Positions 45,211-56,739 of a DNA stretch of 64,000 nt are shown one piece after another (position 1 is the stretch's first letter; each line of letters begins with the position of its first letter). The DNA is taken from positions 372,001-436,000 of the forward strand of contig AP026123.1 in the NCBI GenBank assembly GCA_030295235.1, read 5' to 3'. A program made the position numbers and the translations under genes. Under the pieces are notes generated by a model, which saw nothing but the letters and a program-made list of their open reading frames with translations, was not told the origin of the DNA and did not search any database. This stretch comes from Fistulifera solaris. Taxonomy: Eukaryota; Bacillariophyta; Bacillariophyceae; Naviculales; Stauroneidaceae.

Positions 45211-46806
45211 ATGAAGTTTCGTCCCGGATGTGTCTCGTTTCTTGTTGCAGCCCTCCTTCTTGCGGCTTCAATTCCTGTCATCGAGTCGAAGAAGGCCTTC
45301 AACCCGACTTCCTTTGTTCCTCAAAAAATTACGTCAAAGGCGATCAGCACCAAGCTCGAAAAATCTAGCACTCCTGATGTCTCTTCTCAAATTGAGAATG
45401 TTCGTGGAGGTGCCTTGGATAACAATCTGATCAACTGTCTCGCTGGATCAGTCGTCTGCGGTCTGATCGAGCAGGCTGTCAAGAAAAGGGTTGACGAAGG
45501 CAAACATCAGCTTTCCGTCATCGCTCGGGGGCTGCATCTTTCTCTTCTTCTTTCTTGTTCTAGCGGATATTATCAATCCTACTGTAGCAAGCTCGATGTA
45601 CGAAGCTCTAGCTCCAGCCGCTGCATTCCTAGCGAAATGGATGGCACCGCTCTTTGTTCCAGGACTTGTTATGCTTCCTCTGTCGCCCTCGGTCGGTGGA
45701 GGGATGGAAGTAAGTATAATACGAATAACGATTTCAAAAGTCACACCTATGCTGCGGATATTCTCAGAAAAATTTATTTGCAATGAATGCAGATCCTAAA
45801 AGTAATCGCGACTGTCGCAATCGGTTTCGTTTTTACTATCACGACAAGCGCCTTTTCAGTCTTGACAATTCGAAAAGCTCAAGGCACACTCATTACTACT
45901 TCTACTGTTCCCAGTAAGGCCGTGGCATCTGGTCCTAAACCCAAACCATTTAATGAAGCCTCGTGGAGTTTCTTTTCGAAGGGCGCCCTGCTTTCGGCCG
46001 TAGCGACCGTTTGGGCTTCCAAGACCAATAACGCATTCGCCTCTCCCATTCAAACTCTGTTCCTGACCTTTCTCACAGTAGCTGCTTACATTTGGAGCGC
46101 CAATCTACCCGCGGGTTTTGTCAAAATTGTGCATCCTCTTGCGACAAGTGCGACGCTAGTTCTGACCGTCATTCGTGGACTTGCTGCTATCACCGGACGA
46201 GAATACTACGACGTCCTCCGTTCTTATAAAGTAGGATCACTCGATCCTATGAAAGCCGGTGCTGGTGATATTCTCATGTTCTTACTCGGGGCTCCGGTAG
46301 TTGGCTTCGCAATTTCTGTTTACAGTCGGCGCCAACTCCTCTTCAACAATCTCGTGGTTGTTCTAACATCTGTCCTTGTCGGTAGTGCAGGCAGTTTGTT
46401 TGCAACTGCCGGTTTTGTGCGATTGATATCGCTGGGTTCAGGGGCGACTGCAAGACTTGTGCGATTGTCTCTCCTAGCTAGAAACGTGACGACTGCATTG
46501 GCTATAGCCCTCACAAACATGCTGGGTGGTGATATTTCTATTGCCGCTAGTGTCGTCTGTCTTACAGGAATTCTCGGTGGAACGTATGGTCAAGCCTTTA
46601 TGGATGCGCTTGGTATTAAAGATCCCATTTGCCGCGGTATTGGTATGGGGTGCTCTTCGCAGGGTCTTGGTGTAGCTGCAATTTCTGGTGAACCGGATGC
46701 GTTCCCTTTTGCAGCAATTGCTATGGTTTTGACTGCAATTGCAGCAACAACGTTGGCATCTATTCCAGCTGTAAAGGAAGCCCTGATTCAGACAGCTTGC
46801 GGTTAG
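45211..46806 (+). CDS. Plastid glycolate/glycerate translocator, LrgA-LrgB fusion (PLGG1-like)
   Basis: PLGG1 exchanges glycolate and glycerate across the inner plastid envelope in photorespiration. It is a fusion of bacterial LrgA and LrgB domains, and both parts are visible. The LrgA part has LADIINPTVASSMYEALAP and LFVPGLVMLPL. The LrgB part has GDILMFLLGAPVVGFAISVY, IAIALTNMLGG-like segments, GILGGTYGQAFMDALGI and GIGMGCSSQGLGVAAI. The leader MKFRPGCVSFLVAALLLAAS ends near SKKAFNPTSF, a diatom plastid-type signal, and a VRGGALDNN motif follows. One intron (45710-45792, phase 0) lies between the domains. A one-base correction in the G run near 45530 joins leader and LrgA. The LrgB assignment is firm. 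Confidence 0.88.
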
Positions 46807-47007
46807 ACTAGTAACTTGGTCTCGGCGGTAATTCTTGGGTTAGTGGAAGTTGCCATTCTCAAACCGACCATTTCGAAATTCAATAAATATACGTAAGCTG
46901 TAGAAATCCACCTGCCGTTTGATCTTTGTTAACCAAATGCACACCGAAACGCTTGCGATCAAAGATTAAGTTAAACATTTATAAGAGGAAAGCTAGTTCC
47001 ATTGGAA

Positions 47008-48135
47008 CTATCTCGGCGAGACGCATTCAAGCTTTGATCCCTGCTCAGCTATATTTTGCCCAGCCTGTATGATATCATTCTTCAAAGCTATAAAATCGTT
47101 CGTAAGCGTCTCGAGTGAGTCATACCAGAGAAATGAATCGATTTTGAAATCGGGAAGATTAGATCTACACGCGGTCTTCTCGTTCTCGGCAAGAACTTCT
47201 GTGTCTGCAGTTTTCGTTTCGGTAAGTTTGACCTTATCATCATAGGCCGGGAATGGGTTCCATTGATTCATTGTTTCCTCGATTCCCAATGCACTGCATA
47301 ATTGATCACCAAATCCAAAATCACAGCCATAGTTATTGACCGTTGCTTCCACATTATCTTTCGAGTATTCGACTGCATTCGCGATCTGGTCAATTTGAGG
47401 TTGCTGCTCTTCTACCAAAGCTGCCAAGTTTTTGTAGACATCGTTCACTTGATGAATACTTTCGTTCATTCGCACCAATTCCTCTTCTCGCTCTCTCATT
47501 GCCTTTTCATAGAAGTCTTCCTTCTCGTCGCCACCGTTGCTCCAACCCACTGCACCAAGACGACTAATTTCCGCGGATTGCTTTTTCTCGTAAAGAGACA
47601 TGGCCATGAGAAGCGTCTTGTGACTTCGTTTAAAGTCACGGTGCAGTTTCATACAGGCCGTTTGCTCGGTCCGCAATTCCTCTTCTCCAGTCAAGCTATT
47701 CTTCTTCATTAACAATGTCTTTTCGTAATTGTAAAGCTTTTCCCAAAGTTCTTTGTCGGTTTCTTGAGCCGAAGTCATGAGAATACGAACGCGCCATGCC
47801 GCTTCGGGAGTTTCCCCGCTACCATCCAAGAGTGCTGACAATTCCGAAACAAGTTTTTGGTATTGTTGCGTTTCGGCGGTCAACAGAGAGTAATCTGACT
47901 TTCGTTGTTGCCGTTTGCGGATCGCATCGCGCTGCATTTGTACTTGCTCGGCATCGTACAGTTCTTCGTCGCCCCCATCATCTAGCAAGTGCTGCACTTT
48001 TCCGTGCAACATAATCGATCTTGTTTTCGGGGGGAGACGAGGCGGCTCCTCGTCGTCGGGTTGCTGAACCACAATTCGTGGCATTGTTTGCTGCGCATCG
48101 GTAGGCAGTGTTCCGCTTAAATCTTGAAATGACAT
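47008..48135 (-). CDS. Syntaxin-like Qa-SNARE protein without a membrane anchor
   Basis: A single-exon gene (ATG 48135, about 375 residues) encodes an N-terminal helical region with the Habc-style DYSLLTAETQQYQKLVSEL and a clear Qa t-SNARE helix. The helix contains EREEELVRMNESIHQVNDVY and LAALVEEQQPQIDQIANAV, with the central Gln of the zero layer. SNAREs drive fusion of endosomal or vacuolar membranes. In most syntaxins a membrane span follows the SNARE helix directly. Here the sequence runs on for about 110 polar residues (GCDFGFGDQLCSALGIEE to the end) with no hydrophobic span. It is either soluble (as Vam7 is, by lipid binding) or anchored through a partner or lipid. No nearby missing exon was found. 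Confidence 0.8.
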   Translation of the reverse strand: MSFQDLSGTLPTDAQQTMPRIVVQQPDDEEPPRLPPKTRSIMLHGKVQHLLDDGGDEELYDAEQVQMQRDAIRKRQQRKSDYSLLTAETQQYQKLVSELSALLDGSGETPEAAWRVRILMTSAQETDKELWEKLYNYEKTLLMKKNSLTGEEELRTEQTACMKLHRDFKRSHKTLLMAMSLYEKKQSAEISRLGAVGWSNGGDEKEDFYEKAMREREEELVRMNESIHQVNDVYKNLAALVEEQQPQIDQIANAVEYSKDNVEATVNNYGCDFGFGDQLCSALGIEETMNQWNPFPAYDDKVKLTETKTADTEVLAENEKTACRSNLPDFKIDSFLWYDSLETLTNDFIALKNDIIQAGQNIAEQGSKLECVSPR

Positions 48136-48458
48136 GTTCTTCGTTTTATCCAAGGGAGTTAACAGTCAACAACACTACCATCAATGTATTGTTGTCTCCT
48201 CGATAGAAGTAAAAGAATGCACCGCCTTTTGCATTCTTTGTGCGTCGCGCTTCATGACTGAAAAAAAAAACGCAGTCGTAAAAAAAGTCGTCTACACTTT
48301 GGGCTCCTGTGACCTGTGAGGCGAAAAGTTATATGAACGGTGTGACGCGATCTGGTACTGGTCTTAAACATCCAATTCTGGGCTTTTCCAGTGCAAAGAT
48401 GTCAGCGTTGCGTTTTGCGCACCTTCGATTTGAAAACAAAACGGTGACGCCATTTTTG

Positions 48459-48985
48459 ATGCGACGCTTCGAATGTCTATACCTTGTACGTAGGGTCTAT
48501 TTCTACGTAGCTCTCGTAAGGAAATTTATCGACAGAGGGGCACCCGGATATTTGGCAATTTTGATCACACCATTTTCCGCGTATTTTCAACACCAATGTC
48601 AACATTACTTTGCCCGACATCGCTAACGCATGCCATAAAGCAATAATAAATCCTGATAGGATGGTGAAACATGAAACAGTAAACCGATGCAACGCTTCGA
48701 ATGTCTACGCGTAATTCACGTAGCCGCCGTAGGAAATTTATCTCTGCAGGGGTACCCGGATATTGTGTTTTCCGTCATCGTCCAATTCTTGCCTCTAAAG
48801 TGCACAGATGCCAACGTTTCTTTTTCCATCATATTTGCTTCGTATCAGAAAGCAATAATCGTCATTGATTTGAAAACAAAACGTTGCTGGAACAAATGAT
48901 GCGACGCTTCGAATGTCTATACGTATTTCTACGTAGCTCTCGTAAGGAAATTTATCGACAGAGGGGTAACCCGGAGATTGTGTAG
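48459..48985. repeat. Three copies of a ~90-bp repeat, spaced 212-229 bp
   Basis: Copies start near 48461, 48690 and 48901. Each begins ACGCTTCGAATGTCTA, continues through an ACGTAG element and GGAAATTTATC, and ends (A/C)CCGGATATT or close. The intervening DNA also shares AAGCAATAAT and GATTTGAAAACAAAACG. A diverged relative lies at 4735-4810. The copies are noncoding. Confidence 0.8.
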
Positions 48986-49125
48986 TTTCGATCACATCGT
49001 GATACTTGACTTGTTTCGTTGCGAAAATTGGCACCGTATTTCTTCTTTATTTTTGCGAACCATTTGATAGATGTTTCAATCGATTTGTATCTTCGTTTTC
49101 TTGTTACGTGAAATAAATACCACTC

Positions 49126-49635
49126 TCCCAGATTTCCTGGGAACATGAAAATATCATTGATCCAGATTTTCTGGACCACGTCAATGTACGACTCTCCCAA
49201 ATTTTCTGGGAACGTAAAATGCACCTTTCTGGACCACGTGTAAGTGTAAACACCGCATTCCAGATGTTCCTAGAGATTAGGAACGTGAAAACATGAATCT
49301 AAACGGTAAGTACCGTTTAGATTCATGGTGAAAATACAGCTGGTCCAGATTTTCTGGACCACGTGTAATTACCACTCTCCCAGAGTTTCCGGGAACGTGA
49401 AATACATCTGGTCTAAATTTTCTGGACCACGTGTAATTATCACACTCCCAGTTTTCCTGGGAGTGTGAAAATACAACTGGTCCAGATTTTCTGAACCACG
49501 TGAAAATACGACTTCCCCAGATTTTCCGGGAACGTGAAAATACATCTGGTCCAGATTTTCTGGACCACGTCAAAGTACGACTTGCCCAGATTTCCTGGGA
49601 ACGTGAAAACACTCTCCCATTTTTTCTGGATACGT
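49126..49635. repeat. Satellite-like array of CCAGATTTTCTGG palindromes with CACGTG
   Basis: About ten imperfect copies of two alternating forms occur. One is GGTCCAGATTTTCTGGACCACGTG. The other is CCCAGATTTTCTGGGAACGTGAAAATAC-like; the exact sequences vary between copies. Spacing is about 35-60 bp. The form recalls the CCAGAATTTCTGG satellite at 11-12.7 kb, but the units differ. Confidence 0.85.
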
Positions 49636-49692
49636 CCCATTTTTGGGACTAATCAGACACGAAACGTCATCGCGGTACTCAACGGATGTCCG

Positions 49693-50012
49693 CTTGGTCC
49701 CAAGATGGGACCAAGAGCCACTGTAGTTTTTAAAGTACTAAACATGAGGTCATCGTTGATCGTCTGTCGTACGTCTGATCCGTGACCTAAAAAAATTCAC
49801 GATTTATGAATTGTTTTAGCAAACTGAATTAAACAACATTAACATTCAACTCTCTTAATAGAGGAAACACCAAAAGAAAAGTAATTTTTGAGTTGGTGAC
49901 TTTTGTTCATTGATTTTACTGCCTGCAATCTCCTTGGTCCCATGTGGGACCAAGAAGATTTTGTACTGGGTCTACACAAATCCTACGCTCTTGGTCCCAA
50001 CTTGGGACCAAG
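49693..50012. repeat. Three CTTGGTCCCA...TGGGACCAAG palindromes
   Basis: Perfect or near-perfect inverted repeats lie at 49693-49715, 49933-49954 and 49990-50012, with loops of 3-5 bases. A smaller GTCCCA-TTTT-TGGGAC lies near 49634. They may form hairpins or serve as binding sites. The function is unknown. Confidence 0.85.
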
Positions 50013-50201
50013 AAAAAAAAGAATTGGGATATAGCCCTGCTTCGCGTCGCGCTAGTGGTACGAGCACTTCTGACGCATCAACGAAAAGAATGAGCACCTC
50101 ATGCCCGATTTTGTATCATGCAATAACCAGACCACGACACATTTTTTTCAAAGGACCGCTGAAGAAAGACAGCTAATAATAGCCTTGTTTCTTCAAAGAG
50201 G

Positions 50202-52060
50202 ATGCGTAGAGAGCATTCGACAGCCTTATTGTACGTTTCGGCATTTCCTTTTTTAGTAACGTTAGCCACGATCTTTTTCTTCGGCTTTTCTTTCACTCCG
50301 GCAATACACGCCTTTCATTCAGTCCCAAAACTGCTATCTGCACGCTCTGTTTCTTCGTTACCCCGTATCAAAATGATTAGTAATCCCGACCCAGTACAGC
50401 ATATACCAAAATCAGAACTACCCGAATGGTTCATTCCTTCGCGATCACGGATGCTAACGGATCCCAGTTTGACGAGCCAAACTAGTCATGCGAAAGATGG
50501 TTCGGTCGTTTACTGGATGCAAAGAGATATGAGGGCGCGCGATAACTGGGCTTTGTGTTTAGCGTCTTATTATGCTGCACAAAAGGGTCTTCCGTTGCGT
50601 GTGGTCTATGCATTCGCACCTCCCCCCACACGATTGGATCCGATGCCGTCCTTGCAAGATCTGCCAATGACACGGCGTCACGGAAATTTCCTGTTGGGCG
50701 GTCTCGAATTCGTGCACAAAGAGCTCGCGGCCAAAAAGATTCCTCTGCATTTTGTCATGGCCAAATCACACGAAACTGTGGGCGAAGAAGTTTGTCGATT
50801 GCTACTCGAAGAACTCCGAGCGTGTCTCGTTGTGAGTGACTTTTCACCCCTTCGTCATTTTCGAGAATGGATGGAACTGCAGGCGACACCTTTATTGAAC
50901 AATGCTGCAGTTCCATTTTATCAAGTCGACACGCATAACATTGTTCCAGTGTGGACCGCGGCTCCGAACCGACAAGTCGGTGCTCGGACTCTACGACCCA
51001 AGATCAATAACGTGATTAAGACGTACCTGAAAGAGTTTCCCGTGATGGCGGGAAATACTCAAGACGTGGAGCTTCCCAAGTTTGAACGTGATGTCTATGA
51101 AACATATTTGAAAATTGATGAATCGGTGAAAACTGTTGATTGGGCAATACCAGGGACCGACGCCGGTCTTCAACAGTTTCGCAAATTCTGTCAGGTCGGG
51201 CTACCGAAGTACAACGAAGACCGCAACGATCCAGTGCAGCCGCATATCTGTTCGAACTTGTCCGCGTGGATCAATCATGGTCATATTTCGTTTCAGCGAT
51301 TGACGATGGAGGTCTACAAACTAAACAAGTATCCGACTGGCGTCGCAGGATTTGTGGAAGAAGGCGTTGTTCGACGGGAATTGTCCGATAACTACGTATA
51401 CTATACACCGAATCACTACGATAGCTTGGACGCGGCTGCGGATTGGGCCAAAGAAAGCCTTCAGCTTCATGCGGCCGACCCGCGCGAGCATCTCTACTCA
51501 ACGGAAGACCTCGAGCAAGGAAAGACACACGACGAATTATGGAACGCCGCGCAGCTCCAGTTAGTGAGAGAAGGTGGCATGCATGGTTTCATGAGAATGT
51601 ATTGGGCGAAAAAGATTCTTGAATGGACCGAGTCACCAGAAATCGCTTTGAAAACGAGTCAATACTTCAATGACAGATACGCGCTTGACGGAAAAGATCC
51701 TAACGGATTTGTTGGAGTTGGATGGAGTATCATGGGCATTCACGATCAAGGCTGGCAAGAAAGACCTGTCTTTGGCAAGATTAGATACATGAATTACAAT
51801 GGATGCAAAAGAAAGTACGTGAATACATTGAGACATGTTGTGGCCTAGAATGCAAAAGACTCACTTACTGTTTCTGTTTATGTGCCACTAGATTCTCGAT
51901 TCCACAGTATGTCGCCCGCTATGAAGGGGCGCTTCGTAACGCTGAAGCCCTTACTAACGGAAAGGCATTGGGGTCAAGCGCCAAAAGTTCAAAGCAGGCA
52001 CCCAAGAAGCGTGTTGCGAACACCACATTGGACGTGTTTTTGAAGAAAAAGAAACTTTAA
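50202..52060 (+). CDS. Class II CPD photolyase
   Basis: Class II photolyases use FAD and blue light to split cyclobutane pyrimidine dimers. VVYWMQRDMRARDNWAL, VVSDFSPLRHFREWM, VPFYQVDTHNIVPVW and GARTLRPKINN are signature segments. Near the end, MHGFMRMYWAKKILEW, FVGVGWSIMGIHDQGW and FGKIRYMNYNGCKRK are family motifs with the Trp and Asn residues of the active site. Exon 1 is 50202-51814 and exon 2 51892-52060 (intron 77 bp, phase 2), giving about 593 residues. The leader is a signal peptide (LVTLATIFFFGFSF) ending at IHAFHSVP, an Ala-Phe junction, so the long form may enter the plastid. A Met at residue 58 would give a nuclear form. The C-terminus ends in a basic stretch after NTTLDVFL. No frame fix is needed. 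Confidence 0.95.
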
Positions 52061-53906
52061 AACAATAATAATTGAATTTCACAAATTGGTAGATAGTCTA
52101 GTGTTATTTCTACTTTTACAAAGTACTGAGTCTCTGACCAGGAGGCGGCGGGGAACCTCTGATAAACTAAGCAGTCGGCTTTACACCCGCCTTGTTGTGT
52201 CGAAGGTCGAAGTATGATTGATCGGGTGTACGAGTATCGGGTATTTGTTCTCTTGTTAGCTAAAGTCCCAATGTGGACCCAAGTGACACTGGATTGACGT
52301 CGTACGGCCGCACAACTCATACGATCACATCGAATTGGCGCCAATCGAACCTCTTCGTCGAGAGAAACACTCACTGAACCTTTCTTCAAGCGGATTCCGA
52401 AACTGTCATTCCTCCGCATTCCGCTCCCTCACATTCGCTCCAAAATCTTCAATCAACGGAGGTCTCAATGCTGCAACGACTTCATGAAAATTAGTGAGCC
52501 GTAGCCGGAGACGAAGCCCAACCACATCGACGGTCGCATGCTAACGATCTAGTTGTTGTCGTTGGAAAGATACGTTGTCCATGCATGTGTTTGACGGCCG
52601 ATGGCTTCTAGCTCACATCTTTTCTGTGCGTAGTTTGGACCCTATTCTTTGTCTCGCTAAAACTCAATGGTCGCCTCTTAATGGGTCAAAGACATGGGTA
52701 ACACATCAATGGTCGAATGTCAACAATAGTTGTCGAAAAAAGTATCGATGTGTCTCACAACGTGGTTTAAGATGATGGAGGCTCGGCTCAAATCCCTTCT
52801 GCTCGTTGATTCAATTTACTTGTGAGGTGAGGTTGAGACACCCGTTAACTGTCAACTCAACTCAATATTTGGAGCGCAAATGAGTCTTTTGACCTACCGG
52901 TTCAACCTTATTTGTCCTTTGGAAAAACAATTTGCTCGTCAATGACGGCCTCTTTGTGCACAGTAGTACTTCGAGGAAATTTTTTAGGAAGAAAATTACG
53001 ACCGATGATTGCTGATTGATGGTCAATGATATTGCAATCTTTGCCAACTTCAAGACCCTTGATGAAAGAACATTGACGAAAAGTGTGTCGTATTTCAGCA
53101 GCAAATGCGGTATGATAACCACATTCGGCGTCGTGTCCGTCACCAGACTATCTTATTGACGCGGAATGATAATATTTGTGAAAGAACTGGCATGAAATGA
53201 AAGGTTTACCGCCTGTTGCTGTCGAATGAAGTGGTCGCACAAGAATGGGCCAAAAATCATGGGCAACCCCCTTGCGTTTTGGCGCAAAAATTCACGGTTT
53301 GTCACACTAAACTCGTAGAGTAGATAAAAAGACAGTCTAGGCCGAATAGTAGTCTCGCGCTCGGAGCGGTACTTCTCGTATGCGACATGTCGGAGCGCGT
53401 ATCGAAAATGGTCATCAGGACGCATGGACAGACTGGACCCTCTCTAAAATTCGTGACTAAAAATGTACCGTGACTAAAGCTATTTTTCCCATAGTATAGT
53501 GTGCTCGTACGTCTCGTGTCTCGTCTTGCCGCCATGCCGATTTCTCCGAACTTCTTGCAACTCACTCTGCAATCTGCAACTGCACAACATGTACTTCTTA
53601 CTGGTACTGTAGTAACATGTGGACGATTTTGGCGAAGCGGATACAGTTTTGTAGGGGAGTTCAGTTCGCAAAAATATTTGATATTTCCGTTCAGTACAAT
53701 CTTCGATACTAGTCGTTCTTCGATGACCTAAAAAGTGGCCCAAAAGACTTTTTTGAAATTTTGAAATGACAGCTTTTGCGTGCAGGGCAAAGTAGGCTTC
53801 CAACATCGACGGCCTTTCATCGACAAGAGTTTCCTCGCCTCTTTATCATCCCTGACCAAGTCGTTGCATCAAGTGAAACATCGGGAACAAAAGCGATATT
53901 ATCACC
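52061..53906. other. Intergenic region, no supported gene
   Basis: About 1.85 kb. Short minus-strand frames (for example 53302-53565 and 53480-53806) have no recognised domain and overlap each other, so I do not call them. No repeats were noted. Confidence 0.4.
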
Positions 53907-56271
53907 ATGAGAACCCGTGCATTCGTTGCGCACCTCGGCGTTCTAATTGCTGGTGCTGCGATCGCCGCCGAAGCTCATCAAGAGCGATCGCTTCGACATC
54001 GGCATGTACGACGACGTCTGGAACAGGATTTTCAAGTAAAGCTTTTTGCCGGAGAATATGTCGATATGGAAGGGATTGTAATTGAGAACTCTACCGAAGG
54101 AAATAAAGCTATAGGCTGGATTGATCAGGGTGATTGGGCGGCGTATAATATAACTTTACCGTCGGCGGGAACTTATGATTTGAAACTTGAGGTGGCCAGC
54201 CCGACCGGAGACGGTTCTCTATCAGTCACTGATTTTGTAAGCAATCAGGAATATGCCTTTTTCAGCGATCTACCGAACACGAGTGACTGGCAAAATTGGG
54301 AAACAGTGAGCGTCTCGGTCGAGTTGCCCGAGGGCTCTAGCACATTGAAATTGAACTTCTTAAGCCCGGGATTTAATCTGCTCTCCTTGGAGCTTTCTGA
54401 GTCTGTTGTAGTCGATGAAAACGATGAAAGCCCTAGTGAGAGTTTTAAACACATTTACGAGAGTGGGAGCTTGCGAATTCCGGCGGATAAATTCAGTTCA
54501 ATGGAGGGGATCGTAGTCGAAAGTTCGAGCGAAGGAGGGTACAGTATAGGCTGGCTCGATGCGGGTGACATGGTAACCTACAACGTTTCTCTCCCCCTTG
54601 GCCGGTGTCTATAAATTGGAAATGCGCATTGCCTCTCCGTCCGGTAATGGAGCGTTCAGTATTACCGATTCATCGAATCAAGAGTTTGCATTAATGACGC
54701 GTCTCCCTCAAACAAATGATTGGCAGAGCTGGCAAACAATCAGCTTTGAGTTTACCCTGCCGGCTGGTCCATCAGATCTCGTAGTCAATGTTTTGAGGTC
54801 TGGTTGGAATCTACTTTGGTTAGAACTTTCTAGCACCGACGAACCATCATTTGAACCACAGGAAGATGAATTTCGCTTAAGACTACCTGCCGATGAATTT
54901 TTGTCGATGCAGGGCATTGTTGTCGAGACACTCCCCGATGGCGGCCGATACGTTGCTTGGTTAGATCCGGACGATTGGATGACGTACTCGATCACAGTGC
55001 CTAGCAACGGAACTTACAGAATAGACATGCAAGTATCAAGTCCAGCTGGAATCGGCGCGTTCGAGCTGTCAAATTTAGACACGAGAGAGGTGTATGGTTT
55101 TGAAAACTATTTCCCCGCAACTGGCGGCTGGCAAAACTGGGAGACGGTACGCTTGAACGCCACACTGCCGGCGGGTTCATTGACAATGAAGGTTCAAGTT
55201 CTAGACCCCGGATGGAATTTGCTTTCTATAGAAATTGTTGGCCTCATGCCAGGAAACAATACTGACGAAAGTCCAGAAGGCAACAATGACGATGGAGTTG
55301 TCGAAGAGGACGTTCGAGTACGAATCTCTGCCAGCAACTACTCATCAATGGAGGGCATTGTTACTGAAACGTCCTCTGAAGGCAGTGAGAGCATCGGTTC
55401 ACTGGACGCTGGGGATAGTGTGAACTATGAGATATCACTGCCCACTAGAGGTCTTTACGGAGCGCAAATGCGTGTATCCAATTTTACTGAAGATAGCGCT
55501 TTTGTTTTGAGTAACACGGACAATGGCGAAGAATATGCTTTTGTGAACAACACTTCAACAACAGAAGACGTAGGAAACTGGGAAAATATCTCGTTTAACA
55601 CTACCTTGCCGAGTGGCTTTTTGCCTTTGCAACTCAAGATTGTTGGTCCTGGATGGAGCTTGCTGTGGATTGAATTCAATTTGCTGGAATCACATCAAAA
55701 CAGTACTTACTACGACCAATTTCAGGCGACGATCAGCGCCAGCAATTTCTCATCAATGGAAGGTGTGGAGTTGCAAGAATTTCCTGAAGGGCTACAGCAA
55801 ATTGGGCTTCTTGAGAAAGGCGACTGGGCAGCATTTAATTTGTCAATACCCTATGAGGGAACTTACAAAATGATATTGCAAGTCTCGAGTCCTTCAGGAG
55901 AAGGTAGCTTTGAAGTTGTGGACATGGAATCTGAAACTATCTACGCCACTGTGAATACCTTGCCTGAAACAGGAAGTTGGGAAGCGTTAGGCAATGTTAC
56001 TAGAGTTATTCTCCTCTCAGCTGGACGTGTGTCTTTACAAATTCGAGTGCTGGAGCCAGGCTGGAATCTGGCTAGTATCTCTCTCGAAAAAGTATTGCCT
56101 CTTTTCGGAGCAAATGGCGAAGACTTCACCATTGAAGCCCCTGATACAATAAACGGCAAACCGTCATGGGACGAACCGATCATACGGGATCCATGGACTC
56201 CCATTTTGGACGATGCCGTCTTCCGGGATCCGCTCGCTACCGATTTCGCCGCCCTGGCCAGTAATCCGTAG
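53907..56271 (+). CDS. Secreted protein with five CBM6-type carbohydrate-binding modules
   Basis: A signal peptide (VAHLGVLIAGAAIAAEA) is followed by basic HRHVRRRL. Then come five tandem beta-sandwich modules of about 125 residues of the carbohydrate-binding family 6 type. Each has the order EGIV, GxIDxGDWxxYNI-like, a Gly-Thr-Tyr strand, a WQNWETVS strand and a GWNLL strand. The modules start at about 54030, 54470, 54880, 55310 and 55720. CBM6 domains bind beta-glucans, xylan or agar-like sugars. No catalytic domain is present, so it is probably a wall, mucilage or adhesion protein. Two frames (53907-54614, 54598-56271) join inside module 2, where removing one C from the CCCCC run near 54595 restores LPLAGVYKLEM. 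Potential N-glycosylation sites are many. Confidence 0.85.
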
Positions 56272-56739
56272 AGTGAAATCGTCGATTGCGACCATAACAA
56301 AAATGACACTTTGCATCAGAAAGCCAACGGCGCTTGTAAGGTTTATGCCCTACGGTCCGTTCTAGTGGCTCCTCACAATGAATAGCTTTCTGAAAGTTTC
56401 TTTTCACAAGGGCTAGCAGAGGGCTGCTGCATTCTTTAGTGATGAGAAGCAGCTCACTGGACTAATACACCGCAAATTAGTAATTTAATCAGCAGGTAGT
56501 TTTCCGCTTTTAATCATCAGTGAGCATCTTGGGAAATAGATCTCGGAAGTTCAACCCAAGTCACTAACCATAGCACAAAACTCCATCCCCAATGGATTAC
56601 GTAGCAGATGCTTGTAGCGTTAGCGTCATCATAATTTTGCGCAAGACGATGACGGGGGAAATGCCAATGAATTATTATTTATGATTATTTACGGTATCCG
56701 TGCTTTCTTTTATCTTAAAGTAGACCGATCAAGAGATGA
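56272..56739. other. Intergenic region, nothing recognised
   Basis: This spacer between two plus-strand genes has a T-rich stretch before the next ATG. No repeat or RNA gene was seen. Confidence 0.35.

Larger units (their letters stand above)
48154..50201. other. Repeat-rich intergenic region
   Basis: About 2 kb without a recognised gene. It contains three spaced copies of a ~90-bp sequence, an array of CCAGATTTTCTGG palindromes, and three GGTCCCA...TGGGACC palindromes, each listed separately. Confidence 0.5.

Noticed and set aside
53302-53806. Small minus-strand frames between photolyase and CBM6 genes
   Set aside because: They overlap each other in different frames and show no domain or targeting signal.
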